Source of the DNA: Planctomycetota bacterium
Lineage (GTDB): Bacteria; Planctomycetota; UBA1135; GCA-002686595
Direction: 5' to 3'
Length of the DNA: 64,000 nucleotides
Assembly: GCA_016709875.1 (NCBI GenBank)
Contig: JADJLZ010000001.1
Location: 558,001 to 622,000 of the forward strand
Shown here in pieces: positions 1 to 10,998 of this stretch. The notes below the pieces were generated by a model, which searched no databases, was not told where the DNA came from, and was given only the letters and a program-made list of their open reading frames with translations. The first letter of the stretch is position 1; each line of letters opens with the position of its first letter. The position numbers and the translations under genes were made by a program.

Positions 1-968
1 GCGCGCGAGTTCGCGGCGCATGTCCTCGAGCGTGTCGAGCGTCGAGAGCGCGCCGCGCACCGCGGCGGAGCCCGCGAAGCCCTTCGTGTACCAGGCGCAC
101 CACTTGCGCATCTGCAGCATGCCCTCGCGTTCGCCGAAGAAGGCGACCAGGCGCGCGGCGTGGTCCTCCATCAGGCGCACGATCGTGCCCAGATCGGGCG
201 GCAGCTCGGGCTCGCGGCCGTCGAAGACCTGCGCGAGCTCGCGGAAGAGCCAGGGCCGGCCGAGGCAGCCGCGGCCGACGATCACGCCGTCGCAACCGGT
301 GGCGCGCATCATGCGCAGCGCGTCGAAGCTCTCCCAGATGTCGCCATTGCCCAGCACGGGGATCGCAAGGCGCGACTTGAGCTCTCGAATCGCGTTCCAG
401 TCGGCCTCGCCCGAGTACAGCTGCGCCGCCGATCGAAGCAGGTCGTGAGCGTCTCATCGATGCCCTTGCGCACCTTGATCGTCACCGGCACGGCGCCCGC
501 GCTCTTGACCGTGGCGCGCAGGATGCGCGCGAGCAGCCGCGGCTTGAGCGGCACCGCACTGCCGCCGCCCAGGCGCGTGACCTTCGGAACCGGGCAGCCG
601 AAGTTGAGGTCGAGGTGGTGCACGCCCTGCTCGACCAGGCCGCGCGCCATCTCGCCCACGTCCTTGGGATCGGTGCCGTAGATCTGCACGCTGCGCGGGT
701 TCTCGTCGACGCCGCTGGAGGCGAGCAGCAGCGTGCGGCGGTTGCCGAGCAGCCAAGCGCGCGCGGTGATCATCTCCGACACGTAGAGGCCCGCGCCGTA
801 CTCGCGGCACAGACTGCGGAAGGGCAGGTTCGTGACGCCCGCCATCGGCGCGAGCACGACCGGCGGCCAGACCGACAGCGGGCCGATGCAGAGCGACGCG
901 AACTCGCCCGGCGCCGCGAGCGGCACGCTCTGGTTCTCGGGCGAGGAAAATCGCGCTCCGGCGGCCAT
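1..968 (-). CDS. dus: tRNA-dihydrouridine synthase, frameshifted and cut by the left edge
   Basis: DusB-like flavoenzyme that reduces uridines in tRNA. The N-terminal half reads APMAGVTNLPFR, then NFGCPVPKV with the catalytic Cys, then GGGSAVP and TIKVRKG. At about position 430 the frame is lost after ETLTTCFD and resumes in another frame as QLYSGEADW, PVLGNGD and GVIVGRGCLGRPW before leaving the window. Roughly 19 residues expected between these blocks (the helix-strand ending in a VHxRT-type motif) are absent, so this is a small out-of-frame deletion rather than a single-base slip. The ATG at 968 lies 8 bases after the stop of the upstream amidohydrolase gene, implying one transcript. Family is certain; whether the lesion is real or an assembly fault is not known. 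Confidence 0.85.
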
Positions 969-976
969 CGCGTCGG

Positions 977-2956
977 CTACTTCGGGTTTTCCTTCTTCGG
1001 AACCGGGAGGCCCGCGCCGACGGGCTTGTCCTCGATCAGCGTGCGCACGAGCGTGCCGCGCCCGCTCTCGCGCGTGCTCGACTTCGGAGCCCCATCGGTC
1101 GCGAACTCGACCACGCGGCTGCCGATCGGCGAGTTCAACAGGTGCTGCCCGTTCGAGGGATCGACCGCGAGCTGCCACTTGTCGCTGACCGCGATCTGGT
1201 AGTCGTCCATCCAGAGCGCCTTGAAGCTGCCTGGCTTGACGCTCTGGCCCAGGATCAGGTCGGTCAGCACGCTGCCCGCGTCGAGGAACGCGACGCTCTC
1301 GCGGATGCGCGGCATGTCCTGCTGGACGCCGTTCAGGAAGCGCTCGATGTTGAGTGTCCCGCCCGCGAGCGTGCCCTTGAGCGTGAACACGCGCGGCCCG
1401 TGCGTGACGCTCATGTCGAGTTCGATCAGGCGCCCGTCGAGGATGCGTTCGCGCAGTTCACAGAGCGTGTCCGCTGTCGTCGCGGTGCCGAAGGTCAGCG
1501 CGCGGCCTGCGTAGACCATCGAGCCATCGCTCATGCGCGCGACCGCGAAGCTCTCGCCGGAGACGCGCTGGCCCTGGTAGCGCGTCTCCACCAGGCCCGA
1601 GAGCAGCGGCTCACCCGCGGGCTGTGTCGGCGGCGGGAGCTCGAGCGGCTTGCAGGCGAGCGCCTGCAACTCCTGCTGACGCGCCGCGAGCCCGCGCCGC
1701 AACTCGGAGAGATCGTTGGCGTCGAACACGCGCCCGCGGATCGCGACGTAATCGGGGTCGTGCAGCGCCCGGATGTCCTGCTCGGGATCTTGGGTCGTCA
1801 CGACGAGGTCGGCCCACTTGCCCGCCTCGAGCGAGCCATGGTCCTTGCCCGCGCCGATGCGCAGCGCGCTCGCATGCGTCGCCAGGTGCAGCACTTCCGA
1901 GGCGCCCATCCCGGCCATTCCGGCCCACAGGCTGAGTTCGTCGAGCAGCGACTCCCCCGGGACGAGCCAGGGCGCGAGGCCGCAGTCGCTGCCCGGAACG
2001 AGCGCGACGTGGTGCGCGTGCAGCGCGCGCAGGAGCGCCACGCGTTGCTTCAGATCGGCGAGGCCCTGCGCGAGCCGCTCGGGCTGCGCCTTCAGTTCCT
2101 GCCCACGCTTGCTCGCGACGAGCAGCCACTGCGCCGCCTGCACCGGACCCAGGTACTGCAGCGCTTCCTGCGCGCGTTCGGGCGGCGGCCGCAGCAGCGA
2201 AGCGTAGAGCGCGAGCGTGGGAGTGATCGCCGTGCGCGACTCGCCGACGCGCCGCGCGATGTCCTCGATGTCCGCGTCGGAGAGATCGCTCCAGCGCTTG
2301 CCCGAGGGCAGCAGGAAGTCGATGTGGAAGATCCCGTCTTGCCCGGCCTTGAGCGCCTGGTCGAGCGTCACGCCGCGCGGCAGCATGCCCCAGACCTGCC
2401 AGGGCGGCGCGTCGCCGTGCGCCAGCGTGAGCACCGACTGCCAGGACTCCTTGGGCAGGCCGACGTAGTACGAGAAGTAGTCGATGCCCGAGCCGGCCTC
2501 GGGATGCACGAGGCGCGAGGCCTTCTCGTTGGCCTCCACAGCGCTCATCATCACCACCGCGTTGTAGGTCGCGGGCGGGGAACCATCGAGCACGGCGCCC
2601 GCGATGAACAGCGAGGGCCCGGGGTTGCGCTCGCGCGCGTAGAGCTCGCGCTCGGCGAGCATCTGTGTCAGATCCGCGCCGGTCTCGCGCACGAGCGTCA
2701 CGCCGCGCGAGAGGTACAAGCGGTCGTGGTCGGCGTCGAAGTTCGCCATCCCCTCGATCAGGCCGGGGATCACGTGCTTGCCGGTGATGTCGATCTTCTT
2801 GGCGCCGGCGGGCACTTCGATGCCCACGCCGATCGCCTCGATCTGGCCGCGGTCGATCAGGAGCGTGCCCGCGAAGGGCGCCGCGCCGGGGACCATCGTG
2901 TGCAGGAGGCCGCCGACGAGGGCGATCTTCTCGAAGAGGAACGGGGTGAACAGCAT
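977..2956 (-). CDS. Amidohydrolase-like protein lacking the HxH metal motif
   Basis: A 659-residue protein with the amidohydrolase fold: an N-terminal composite-barrel segment ending in HVIPGLIE, a barrel with a retained Asp (VPGSDCG), and the typical closing block SLEAGKWADLVV. The canonical PGLID-HxH site is instead IPGLIEGMANFD, so both first metal histidines are missing, and a hydrolytic role is doubtful. A C-terminal domain of about 200 residues follows that I do not recognise. An upstream ATG at 3001 is possible, but the ATG at 2956 is preferred because AAGGCG precedes it at ribosome-binding distance and because 3001 would overlap the divergent methyltransferase start. Probably co-transcribed with dus. 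No signal peptide is obvious. Confidence 0.75.
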   Translation of the reverse strand: MLFTPFLFEKIALVGGLLHTMVPGAAPFAGTLLIDRGQIEAIGVGIEVPAGAKKIDITGKHVIPGLIEGMANFDADHDRLYLSRGVTLVRETGADLTQMLAERELYARERNPGPSLFIAGAVLDGSPPATYNAVVMMSAVEANEKASRLVHPEAGSGIDYFSYYVGLPKESWQSVLTLAHGDAPPWQVWGMLPRGVTLDQALKAGQDGIFHIDFLLPSGKRWSDLSDADIEDIARRVGESRTAITPTLALYASLLRPPPERAQEALQYLGPVQAAQWLLVASKRGQELKAQPERLAQGLADLKQRVALLRALHAHHVALVPGSDCGLAPWLVPGESLLDELSLWAGMAGMGASEVLHLATHASALRIGAGKDHGSLEAGKWADLVVTTQDPEQDIRALHDPDYVAIRGRVFDANDLSELRRGLAARQQELQALACKPLELPPPTQPAGEPLLSGLVETRYQGQRVSGESFAVARMSDGSMVYAGRALTFGTATTADTLCELRERILDGRLIELDMSVTHGPRVFTLKGTLAGGTLNIERFLNGVQQDMPRIRESVAFLDAGSVLTDLILGQSVKPGSFKALWMDDYQIAVSDKWQLAVDPSNGQHLLNSPIGSRVVEFATDGAPKSSTRESGRGTLVRTLIEDKPVGAGLPVPKKENPK

Positions 2957-2985
2957 GCTTGGATCGCCTTGGGCCAGCGGGAGGT

Positions 2986-2991
2986 TATAAA
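2986..2991 (+). promoter_or_regulatory. Candidate -10 element (TATAAA)
   Basis: An AT-rich hexamer in very GC-rich sequence, 8 bases before the ATG of the rRNA methyltransferase gene. No good -35 is visible. The short distance suggests a leaderless or nearly leaderless transcript. Confidence 0.4.
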
Positions 2992-2999
2992 GCCTGCCC

Positions 3000-4173
3000 A
3001 TGCCCGATCTCTATCCCACGGTACGCCTGGACACCGACGAACTGCCCGCGGGGCCCTGGATCTTCGGGCGCAACGTCGGCCCGCTCGCCTCCCCCCCCGA
3101 GGACGGCTCCCTGGTCGAGGTCGAGGACCGCTCGGGTCGCTTCGTCGGCCACGCGCTGTTCAACTCTCGTTCCGACATCCGCATGCGGCTGGTCTCGCGC
3201 GGCAAGAAGAGCGAGTTGCGCAACCCGCGCGAGTTCCTGCTGCGGCGCCTGGCCGCGGCCGACCGCCTGCGCAAGAAGACGCTGCGCATCCCCGAACAGT
3301 CCGACGCCTACCGCATCGCGCACGCGGAGGGCGACGACCTGCCCGGCCTGGTCGTCGACCGCCTCGGAAGTGCGATCGTGTGCGAGTACCACGCGCTGGG
3401 CTTCTGGCGCCTGCGCGAGGAGATCGCCTCGGCGCTCTCCGAGCTCTACCCGGGTTTCCCCATCTACCACCGCGTGCCCAAGAGCGCGCGCGCCTCCGAG
3501 GGCTTCGAGCCGCGCGGCGAGGAAGAGGCCTCCGAGGAGCTGTGGATCACCGAGAACGGGCTGCGCTATCCGGTGTTGCCCGCGCAGGGCCACAAGACCG
3601 GCTGGTTCTGCGACCAGCGCGAGAACCGCGCGCTCGTCGCGAGCTACGCCTCCGGGGCCGACGTGCTCGACCTGTGCTGCAACCTCGGCGGTTTCGCACT
3701 GCACGCCGCGCGCGGGTGCACGCCGCGTGCGCGCGGTGGACCTCGACGAGGTCGCGCTCGCGCGTGCGCAGCGCGCCGCGCAGGAGAACAAACTCGCCGT
3801 CGATTTCATCCATGCCGACGCCTTCGACTTCCTGCGCGCACAGAAGAGCGCTTCCGAGCCGCCCTCGCTGGTCGTGCTCGATCCGCACAAGCTGATCGTC
3901 GGCAAGACGCAGTACGAGGCAGGGATGCTGCGCTACCGCGACATGAACACGCTCGCGATCGGCTGTGTCCGGCCGGGCGGTCTACTGGCGACCTTCTCGT
4001 GCTCGGGCGCGCTCGACCTGCCGGCCTTCATGGGCATGGTCTTCCTCTCGGCCCGCCGCGCCGGGCGCGAGATTCGCCTCCTGGGCGTGCTCGGAGCCGG
4101 TCCGGACCACCCCCAGCGACCCGATTTCGCCCGCTCGCGCTACCTGAAGGGCGCCCTGGTCTGCGTCGACTGA
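3000..4173 (+). CDS. rlmI: RlmI-type 23S rRNA (cytosine-C5) methyltransferase, one frameshift
   Basis: PUA-type N-terminus followed by a class I SAM-dependent methyltransferase domain. SAM motif I is DVLDLCCNLGGFAL; later come AVDLDEVAL, FIHADAFDFL, VVLDPHK (normally DPP) and TFSCSGAL with the likely catalytic Cys. The reading frame changes once near 3715-3720, just after motif I, in a GC-rich GGG tract; the span of 1174 bases is one more than a multiple of three, fitting a single extra base (or two missing). The rest is intact, so an error in the sequence is more likely than a dead gene. The ATG at 3000 sits 44 bases from the preferred start of the divergent amidohydrolase gene. The exact rRNA position modified is inferred from the family. 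Confidence 0.8.
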
Positions 4174-4315
4174 GCGCTTTCGAGCGAAAGTCCGTGCGCG
4201 AGAGCACTGGATCTTCGGTCGCCGATCCGCCATTCTAGTTGGCCCCGCGCCCTTGCGTAGCCCCCCGGCTCCGCGAGGGCGCCATCGTCAGACCCGACCG
4301 ATTTCGGAGCCCCAC

Positions 4316-6499
4316 ATGAGCCTCACCCTCCTCGTCAGCCAAGAAAAGTGGCAAGAATTCGACCAGGCTTGGAGCGAGCTGATGAAGTCCTCGGGACCGG
4401 TCGAGGAGCTGATCGGCGCGCTGCGCCTGGTCGGCGAGAAGAAGCGCCTCGCACGCTGCCTGCCCTCGGTCAAGGAGCACGCGGCGAAGCTCGCGAAGGA
4501 CGGGCGTTCCGCCGAAGCGGCGCGACTGCTCGGTACCGCCGTGCAGGGCGGCGCAGCGCCGGGCGAGATCCTGCCCTCGCTGCTCGAGCAGGCGACCGCG
4601 GCCTGGGGCAGCGAGTCGTGGTGGCCGAAGTACGTCGAGATCTCTGGCCTCGCCACCGATGCGCCCGACGGCCGCCAGGCGTGGGCCGCCTTCGAGCGCC
4701 TGATCACGTTCCAGAAGGGCAGCTTGATCTACCACGCCGGCGGGTGGGGCGTGGGCGAGATCGAGGAGGTCGTGAACGAGCCGGCGGAGGTCGTCGTGCG
4801 CTTCCAGAACGGTCGGCGCGACCGCTTCCCGCTCGCCGCGGCGATGGACATCTTCGACCCGCTGCCCGAGGAGGATCTGCGCGCGCGCCACTTCCGCGAT
4901 CCCGACGCGCTGCGCAAGGCCGTGCGCACTGAACCGCTCGACGTGCTCAAGGCGGTGCTGCTGCGCCACCAGGGTCGCGCTTCGAACGTCGGCATCAAGA
5001 ACGCGCTGATGCAGATCGGCATCGACGGCTCGAGCTTCTCGGGTTGGTGGCGCCGCGCGCGCAAGCTGGCCGAGACCAGCCCCTGGTTCAAGGTGATGGG
5101 CAGCGCCACGAAGGGCGAAGTGCAGTTGCTCGCCACGGAGAGCGACCCGCTGCAGGACATGCGCCAGCAGATGCTCAACCAGCCGACGCTGAACCACGTG
5201 CTCACGCGCGTGCGCGACCAGCTCGCGAGCGCGAAGGACCCGCAGATGCGCCTGGTCCTGCTCGAGGCTCTCGAGCTGCGCGTGCGGGAGTCCAAGACCG
5301 GTAATCCCACGGCGCTGGCGGCCTGGATGCTGCTGCGCGACGAGCGCAAGGAGCCGCAGGAAGAGCTGCTCGCCCACCTGCGCAATGTCGCCGCCACGCC
5401 GCCGCCCGCCGATGCGATCGACGCGCCCGCACTGTGGGCGCTGTTCGCCACGCTTCCGGGCGCGCGCGAGCAGGAGCGCTGCGTGCAGGCGCTGCAGGAC
5501 CTCTACGCCGACGACTGGAAGACCGAGGCCGCGCGCAACCTGCAGCACGCCCCGGGCGGCATGGCGCGCGCGCTGGTCGAAGCGCTCTACGCCGAGGGCC
5601 TCAAGGAGGATCTCGCGCGCCACTACAGCGAGCTGCTCGCGCGCCCGATGCGCGCGCCCGACGTGCTGATCGCGCTCGCGCGCCTGGCCGAGGCGGGCAA
5701 GCTCGAGGGCGAATTCGGAACCCCGCTCGCACGCGCGCAGTCGCTGCTCAGCCTGGCGACCTACCTGTTCGTGAACCGCCGCCAGGACGCGACCTTGATG
5801 CGCGCGCAGACGCGCCTCTCGGAATTCCTGACCAAGGGCAAGGAGCCGCTGATCGAGCGCCTGCTCGAGGGCGCGGACAATGACGCGCTGATGAGCCTGC
5901 AGCGCACGCTGCAGCGCGGCGTCGAAGAGGAGATCGACTCCGTCATGACCGACGTGTTCGCGCGCATCCTGCCCGTGGACACCGGCAGCGGCCTGCAGGG
6001 CCACCGCTTCTGGGAGGACGGCCGCATCTGGAGCACCAAGGCCGGCCTGGAGAAGCGCCGCGCCGAACTGCGCCACATCATGGAGGTCAAGATCCCGGCC
6101 AACACCGATGCGATCGGCAAGGCCGCCGCGATGGGCGACCTCTCGGAGAACTCCGAGTGGGAAGCCGCGATCGAGGACCAGCGCAACCTCACCACACGCG
6201 CCTCCGAGATGGAGATCGAGTTGCGCAACGTCGAGCTGATCGAGAGCGCGATCCTGCCCGAGAACGTGGTCTCGCCCGGCACGACGGTGCGCTACACGCA
6301 GCAAGGTCGCGCGACCGTGCAGGAGATCACGGTCCTCGGCCCCTGGGACACCGACCAGGGCGAGCACGTCGTCTCCTACCGCGCGCCGCTGGCTGCCGGC
6401 CTGCTCGGCAGCCGCCCCGGCGACGAGGTCCAGGTGACGCTCCCGACCGGCCCGATCACGCTGAAAATCGACTCTGTGCGCACGCTGCATTTCGACTAG
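4316..6499 (+). CDS. greA: Long-form GreA/GreB transcription elongation factor
   Basis: A 727-residue protein whose last 150 residues are a complete GreA. Residues about 576-650 form the coiled coil with the acidic-tip signature GDLSENSEWEAA, and 651-727 the FKBP-like RNA polymerase-binding domain. Normal GreA is about 160 residues. The extra 570 residues are helical, with an SH3/KOW-like block at about 131-182 (KGSLIYHAGGWGVGEIEEV) that resembles the polymerase-binding start of CarD-type proteins. Similar extended GreA proteins are known in spirochaetes. Start at 4316 chosen for the GGAG six bases upstream. GreA rescues backtracked RNA polymerase by stimulating transcript cleavage; the role of the extension is unknown. 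Confidence 0.88.
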   Translation: MSLTLLVSQEKWQEFDQAWSELMKSSGPVEELIGALRLVGEKKRLARCLPSVKEHAAKLAKDGRSAEAARLLGTAVQGGAAPGEILPSLLEQATAAWGSESWWPKYVEISGLATDAPDGRQAWAAFERLITFQKGSLIYHAGGWGVGEIEEVVNEPAEVVVRFQNGRRDRFPLAAAMDIFDPLPEEDLRARHFRDPDALRKAVRTEPLDVLKAVLLRHQGRASNVGIKNALMQIGIDGSSFSGWWRRARKLAETSPWFKVMGSATKGEVQLLATESDPLQDMRQQMLNQPTLNHVLTRVRDQLASAKDPQMRLVLLEALELRVRESKTGNPTALAAWMLLRDERKEPQEELLAHLRNVAATPPPADAIDAPALWALFATLPGAREQERCVQALQDLYADDWKTEAARNLQHAPGGMARALVEALYAEGLKEDLARHYSELLARPMRAPDVLIALARLAEAGKLEGEFGTPLARAQSLLSLATYLFVNRRQDATLMRAQTRLSEFLTKGKEPLIERLLEGADNDALMSLQRTLQRGVEEEIDSVMTDVFARILPVDTGSGLQGHRFWEDGRIWSTKAGLEKRRAELRHIMEVKIPANTDAIGKAAAMGDLSENSEWEAAIEDQRNLTTRASEMEIELRNVELIESAILPENVVSPGTTVRYTQQGRATVQEITVLGPWDTDQGEHVVSYRAPLAAGLLGSRPGDEVQVTLPTGPITLKIDSVRTLHFD

Positions 6500-6530
6500 G
6501 AGCGCGCGCCCTTCGCTGCCCGGTTCCGCG

Positions 6531-6536
6531 TAGAAT
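6531..6536 (+). promoter_or_regulatory. Candidate -10 element (TAGAAT) upstream of ahcY
   Basis: TAGAAT stands 44 bases before the ahcY ATG in the 81-base gap after greA. No convincing -35 hexamer was found. No SAH riboswitch is apparent in the gap. Confidence 0.35.
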
Positions 6537-6580
6537 TTCTCCCTGCATTTCGTTCCAGCCTCGAGCCGAAAGTGCCGCCT

Positions 6581-8041
<1,461 letters not shown>

Positions 8042-8046
8042 GAGCG

Positions 8047-9000
8047 ATGGCTGCCGCCTCGACCGGCCGCCTCGCTCCCAGCCCGACCGGCCACCTGCAC
8101 CTGGGCCACGCGCGCTCGTTCCTGCTCGCGTGGTGGCACGCGCGCTCGCGCGCTGGCCGGATCGTGCTGCGCCTGGAGGATCTCGACGTCGAACGCGTCA
8201 AGCCCGGCTCGATCGAGGACACGCGCGCGGACCTCGAATGGCTCGGCCTGGACTGGGACGGCGAGCTGTGGCTGCAGAGCGAGCACGCCGCCGCCTTCGA
8301 CGAAGCCGTCGCCTCGCTGCTCGCGCGCGGCCTGGCCTACGCGTGCGTGTGCACGCGCAAGGAGATCGCTCAAGCGCAGAGCGCGCCGCACGAGTCCGTA
8401 GCGCTGGCCGAGAAGTCGCGCTACCCGGGCACCTGCCGCGGCCGCTACGCCTCGCTCGAGGACGCGCGCCGCGCGAGCGGCCGTGATCCCGCCGTGCGCC
8501 TGCTCGTCGAACCGGGCGTGCTCGAGCTGCACGACGAGTTCGCCGGCCCCTTCTCCGTCGACGTCGCCGCGCAGACCGGCGACTTCCCCATCGCACGCCG
8601 CGCGGGCGCGGTCGCCTACCAACTGGCCGTCGTCATCGACGACGCGCGCCAGGGCGTGAGCGAAGTCGTGCGCGGCGACGACCTGCTCCCGAGCGCCGCG
8701 CGCCAGTACCTCGTGCAGCGCGCGCTCGGCCTCCCGCACCCGCGCTGGTGGCACGTGCCGCTGGTCACCGACGCGCAGGGCGTGCGTCTGGCCAAGCGCA
8801 CCGACGCGCTCTCGCTCGCGCAGCTGCGCGCGCGCGGAGTGGACCCGCGCGCGCTCATCGCCTGGGTCGCACGCTGCAGCGGGATGGACGCGCGCGAACC
8901 CGCGAGCGCGCGCGAGCTCCTGCCGCACTTCGACATGCGCAAGCTCCCGAGAGACCCCGTGCGGATCGATGCAGGCGCGCTCGTCGAGCTCGGAGGCTAG
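8047..9000 (+). CDS. gluQ: Glutamyl-Q tRNA(Asp) synthetase
   Basis: A 317-residue truncated glutamyl-tRNA synthetase lacking the anticodon-binding domain. This family attaches glutamate to queuosine in tRNA-Asp. The class I HIGH motif appears as HLHLGHA, the KMSKS-equivalent as RLAKRTDA, and the zinc site of the family as CVC followed by YPGTC. Starts five bases after the ahcY stop, with GAGAG just upstream. Length and the lack of a C-terminal domain separate it from GltX. Confidence 0.93.
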   Translation: MAAASTGRLAPSPTGHLHLGHARSFLLAWWHARSRAGRIVLRLEDLDVERVKPGSIEDTRADLEWLGLDWDGELWLQSEHAAAFDEAVASLLARGLAYACVCTRKEIAQAQSAPHESVALAEKSRYPGTCRGRYASLEDARRASGRDPAVRLLVEPGVLELHDEFAGPFSVDVAAQTGDFPIARRAGAVAYQLAVVIDDARQGVSEVVRGDDLLPSAARQYLVQRALGLPHPRWWHVPLVTDAQGVRLAKRTDALSLAQLRARGVDPRALIAWVARCSGMDAREPASARELLPHFDMRKLPRDPVRIDAGALVELGG

Positions 9001-9056
9001 CCTGAGGCGCGCCGCGTCGCTGCGCCGCACTCCCCCCGCTCCCCGCCCACCTTCCC

Positions 9057-9593
9057 ATGAGCACCGATCTCTTCCTGCGCGACGCAGAGCCCCCCGACGC
9101 CGACGCCGTCGCGCGCATTCACGTGCGCACCTGGCAGCAGGCCTACCGCGGACTCCTGCCCGACGCCTACCTCGACTCGATGCGCGCGGAAGACCGCGCC
9201 CGGCGCTACACCTTCGGTCTGGGGGACCCCGCCTCCCCGCGCACGATCGTCGCCCTCGCGCAGGGTGAGCTCGTCGGCTTCGCCACCCTGCGCGCCATGA
9301 GCGACGAGGCCAACTCCGCCACGCGCGTCCCCACGCTCGTCGGCGAGCTGTGCGCGCTGCACGTCGACCCCGAGCACTGGGGCCGCCGCATCGGCCTCGC
9401 GCTGATCCGGGCCGCGCGCGCCCGCATGAGCGCGTACGGCCTGCGCAGCGCGCGCCTGTGGCTGCTCGCAGGCAACACCCGCGCCGCGCGCTTCTACCAG
9501 CTCGACGGCTGGGTCGAGGACGGCGAACGCCGCACCGAGGTCGTCTGGGGCGCCTCCGTCGACGAGATCGGCCTGCGCCGCGGACTCCCCTGA
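9057..9593 (+). CDS. GNAT family N-acetyltransferase
   Basis: A 178-residue single-domain acetyltransferase. The N-terminus RDAEPPDADAVARIH with RTWQQAYRGLLP is typical of the group annotated as GNAT with a W-x-x-A-Y-R-G motif. The acetyl-CoA region reads LCALHVDPEHWGRRIGLAL, a slightly degraded Q/RxxGxG/A motif, and the end NTRAARFYQLDGW is classic GNAT. The substrate cannot be told. It lies 56 bases after gluQ on the same strand and is followed by a hairpin. Confidence 0.85.
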   Translation: MSTDLFLRDAEPPDADAVARIHVRTWQQAYRGLLPDAYLDSMRAEDRARRYTFGLGDPASPRTIVALAQGELVGFATLRAMSDEANSATRVPTLVGELCALHVDPEHWGRRIGLALIRAARARMSAYGLRSARLWLLAGNTRAARFYQLDGWVEDGERRTEVVWGASVDEIGLRRGLP

Positions 9594-9596
9594 GCG

Positions 9597-9616
9597 CCAG
9601 GCCCGATCCGGCCTGG
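9597..9616 (+). terminator. Hairpin after the GNAT gene
   Basis: CCAGGCC and GGCCTGG form a 7-bp perfect stem with a six-base loop directly after the GNAT stop codon. No clear T-run follows, so terminator function is inferred from position. Confidence 0.4.
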
Positions 9617-9735
9617 GATTGCCCCCGATCCCATGCCCTCAGCCTTCGGTTCCGCGCCCCCGCCAGCCGATGGAGCGCTGCCCCGGCCGAGCTTGACTTG
9701 ACCGAGGCCGTGGGTACCCTTGTGCCCCCGCACGA

Positions 9736-9810
9736 TCCCCGGTAGCTCAATGGTAGAGCATGCGGCTGTTAACCGCAGGGTTGTAGGTTCGAGCCCTACC
9801 CGGGGAGCCA
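9736..9810 (+). tRNA. tRNA-Asn (anticodon GTT)
   Basis: Complete cloverleaf. Acceptor TCCCCGG pairs with CCGGGGA, the D arm contains AGCTCAATGGTAGAGC, the anticodon stem TGCGG/CCGCA holds loop CTGTTAA, and the T arm GTAGG/CCTAC holds TTCGAGC. Discriminator G is followed by an encoded CCA (9808-9810). GTT reads Asn codons. No integrase or duplicated 3' end is seen beside it. Confidence 0.98.
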
Positions 9811-10222
9811 CTTCCGGCGAAACGCGCGCGGCGCGACGCGCAGGGCGGTTAACGGGAGCCGCGCGGGTGCGCAGGAAACCCAGCGGATCCAAGGATTTCC
9901 GCGCGCCGCGCAGTCTCTGGTTCGCGTGCATCGTCCGGGTCCCCCACTTGATTCGGCACCAAATCGCCCGGACCCCAGACGAGTCTCCGAGGCGCAACGG
10001 AGAAACGGGACGGAAGGCGAAAATAGTGAACACACGGGTCAAACCACGCGTCCCGATCGTTCCGGAGGCTGCTCAGTCGATCACCGATCAACCCGAATCG
10101 GCTCCCGCAGCGCGACCTCCCGATCGCGAGGAATACCCTGCTCTTGGGGCCCAGCGAGTGCTCCTCCCAACCCCTTCAGGTCGCGAGCGTCGCGCCTGCA
10201 CGGCAGCGACGACCCGGCCACT
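9811..10222. other. 412-base stretch without a recognisable gene
   Basis: Between tRNA-Asn and the end of the next minus-strand gene. Open frames here give arginine-rich, low-complexity products with no known motif and no ribosome-binding site. A possible long-loop inverted repeat (GTCCGGG with CCCGGAC, near 9934-9975) is the only structure seen. I assign no function. Confidence 0.5.
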
Positions 10223-10859
10223 CTATCGAGGAACTCCGGTCGCAGAGACGCTCAGCAGCGAGCCGAAGATCATGGGATCCTCACCTCCGGCACACGCGTT
10301 CACGTAGATCCTCTCGTCGACGCGTGGCCGGCCATCCCGCCCAAGAGGCTCCGCCGACCCGCGCCGGAAAGTGATCTCGACCCCGTCTCCGCCAGGATTA
10401 TAGACATCGATGATGCGGTAGGGCGTGCCACTCGAAGTGAAGATCGGCTTGGTCAACACCCAGCGCACCTTGCCCTCCTGCTCAACCGGTGCGTTCGTGC
10501 GCGCGTCCGCAGGCTGATCCGCGATCCGGCGGATGAGGAGCGCGTGGTAGGAGGTCGTCGGCCCCGATTGGGCCGCGAGACCGACGAGCAGCCCCTCGTT
10601 CGAAAGGAAGGAGGCGGAGTGCGCCTCCACGACTCTCGCCGCGGGATCGAGCAGGTCCAGCTCCAGAGTGCGAGTGCTCGCGAAACCCGCCTCGCCGCGA
10701 AGCTCCACCGTGAGCTTGTTTCCGCCGGGCGTGGCGAGCGCGACCGTACCGAGTCCCTGGATCCAACGCTTGTCGAGCACTTCGGGTGCAGGGGCGGAGG
10801 CAGGGGGAACGGGCTGTGGTGCGAGCAGGGCGACCAGGGCGAGCGCTAGTCGTGTTCAT
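10223..10859 (-). CDS. Exported protein of unknown function, start region frameshifted
   Basis: About 211 residues. The mature part begins near EVLDKRWIQGLG and ends with a segment including RIIDVYNPGGDGVEITF. In the same frame, upstream residues LALALVALLAPQPVP form a clear signal-peptide core, but the only sensible start (ATG at 10859, with AAGGATGG upstream) is in another frame, one base off. A single indel within the first four codons would join them. No family recognised. It stands alone: the next gene upstream on this strand (start 11991) is separated by 139 bases. Confidence 0.6.
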
Positions 10860-10998
10860 GGTCTATCCATCCTTGGGTTGAGTCCGCTACGCGGGGTCCT
10901 TTCGCGTGTTTGTGGAGGCGCGCAAGACCGTCCGAGAATCCGACCCGCGCTGACGGATCTCCACCACGCCCCCGCCCGTCACCGTCCTGCTCCGCGCC

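Noticed and set aside
6500..6580. SAH riboswitch upstream of ahcY
   Set aside because: The 81-base gap is short and shows none of the conserved pairings I would expect.
9736..10222. tRNA-Asn as an integration site of a mobile element
   Set aside because: No integrase, no repeated tRNA 3' end and no element-type genes downstream.
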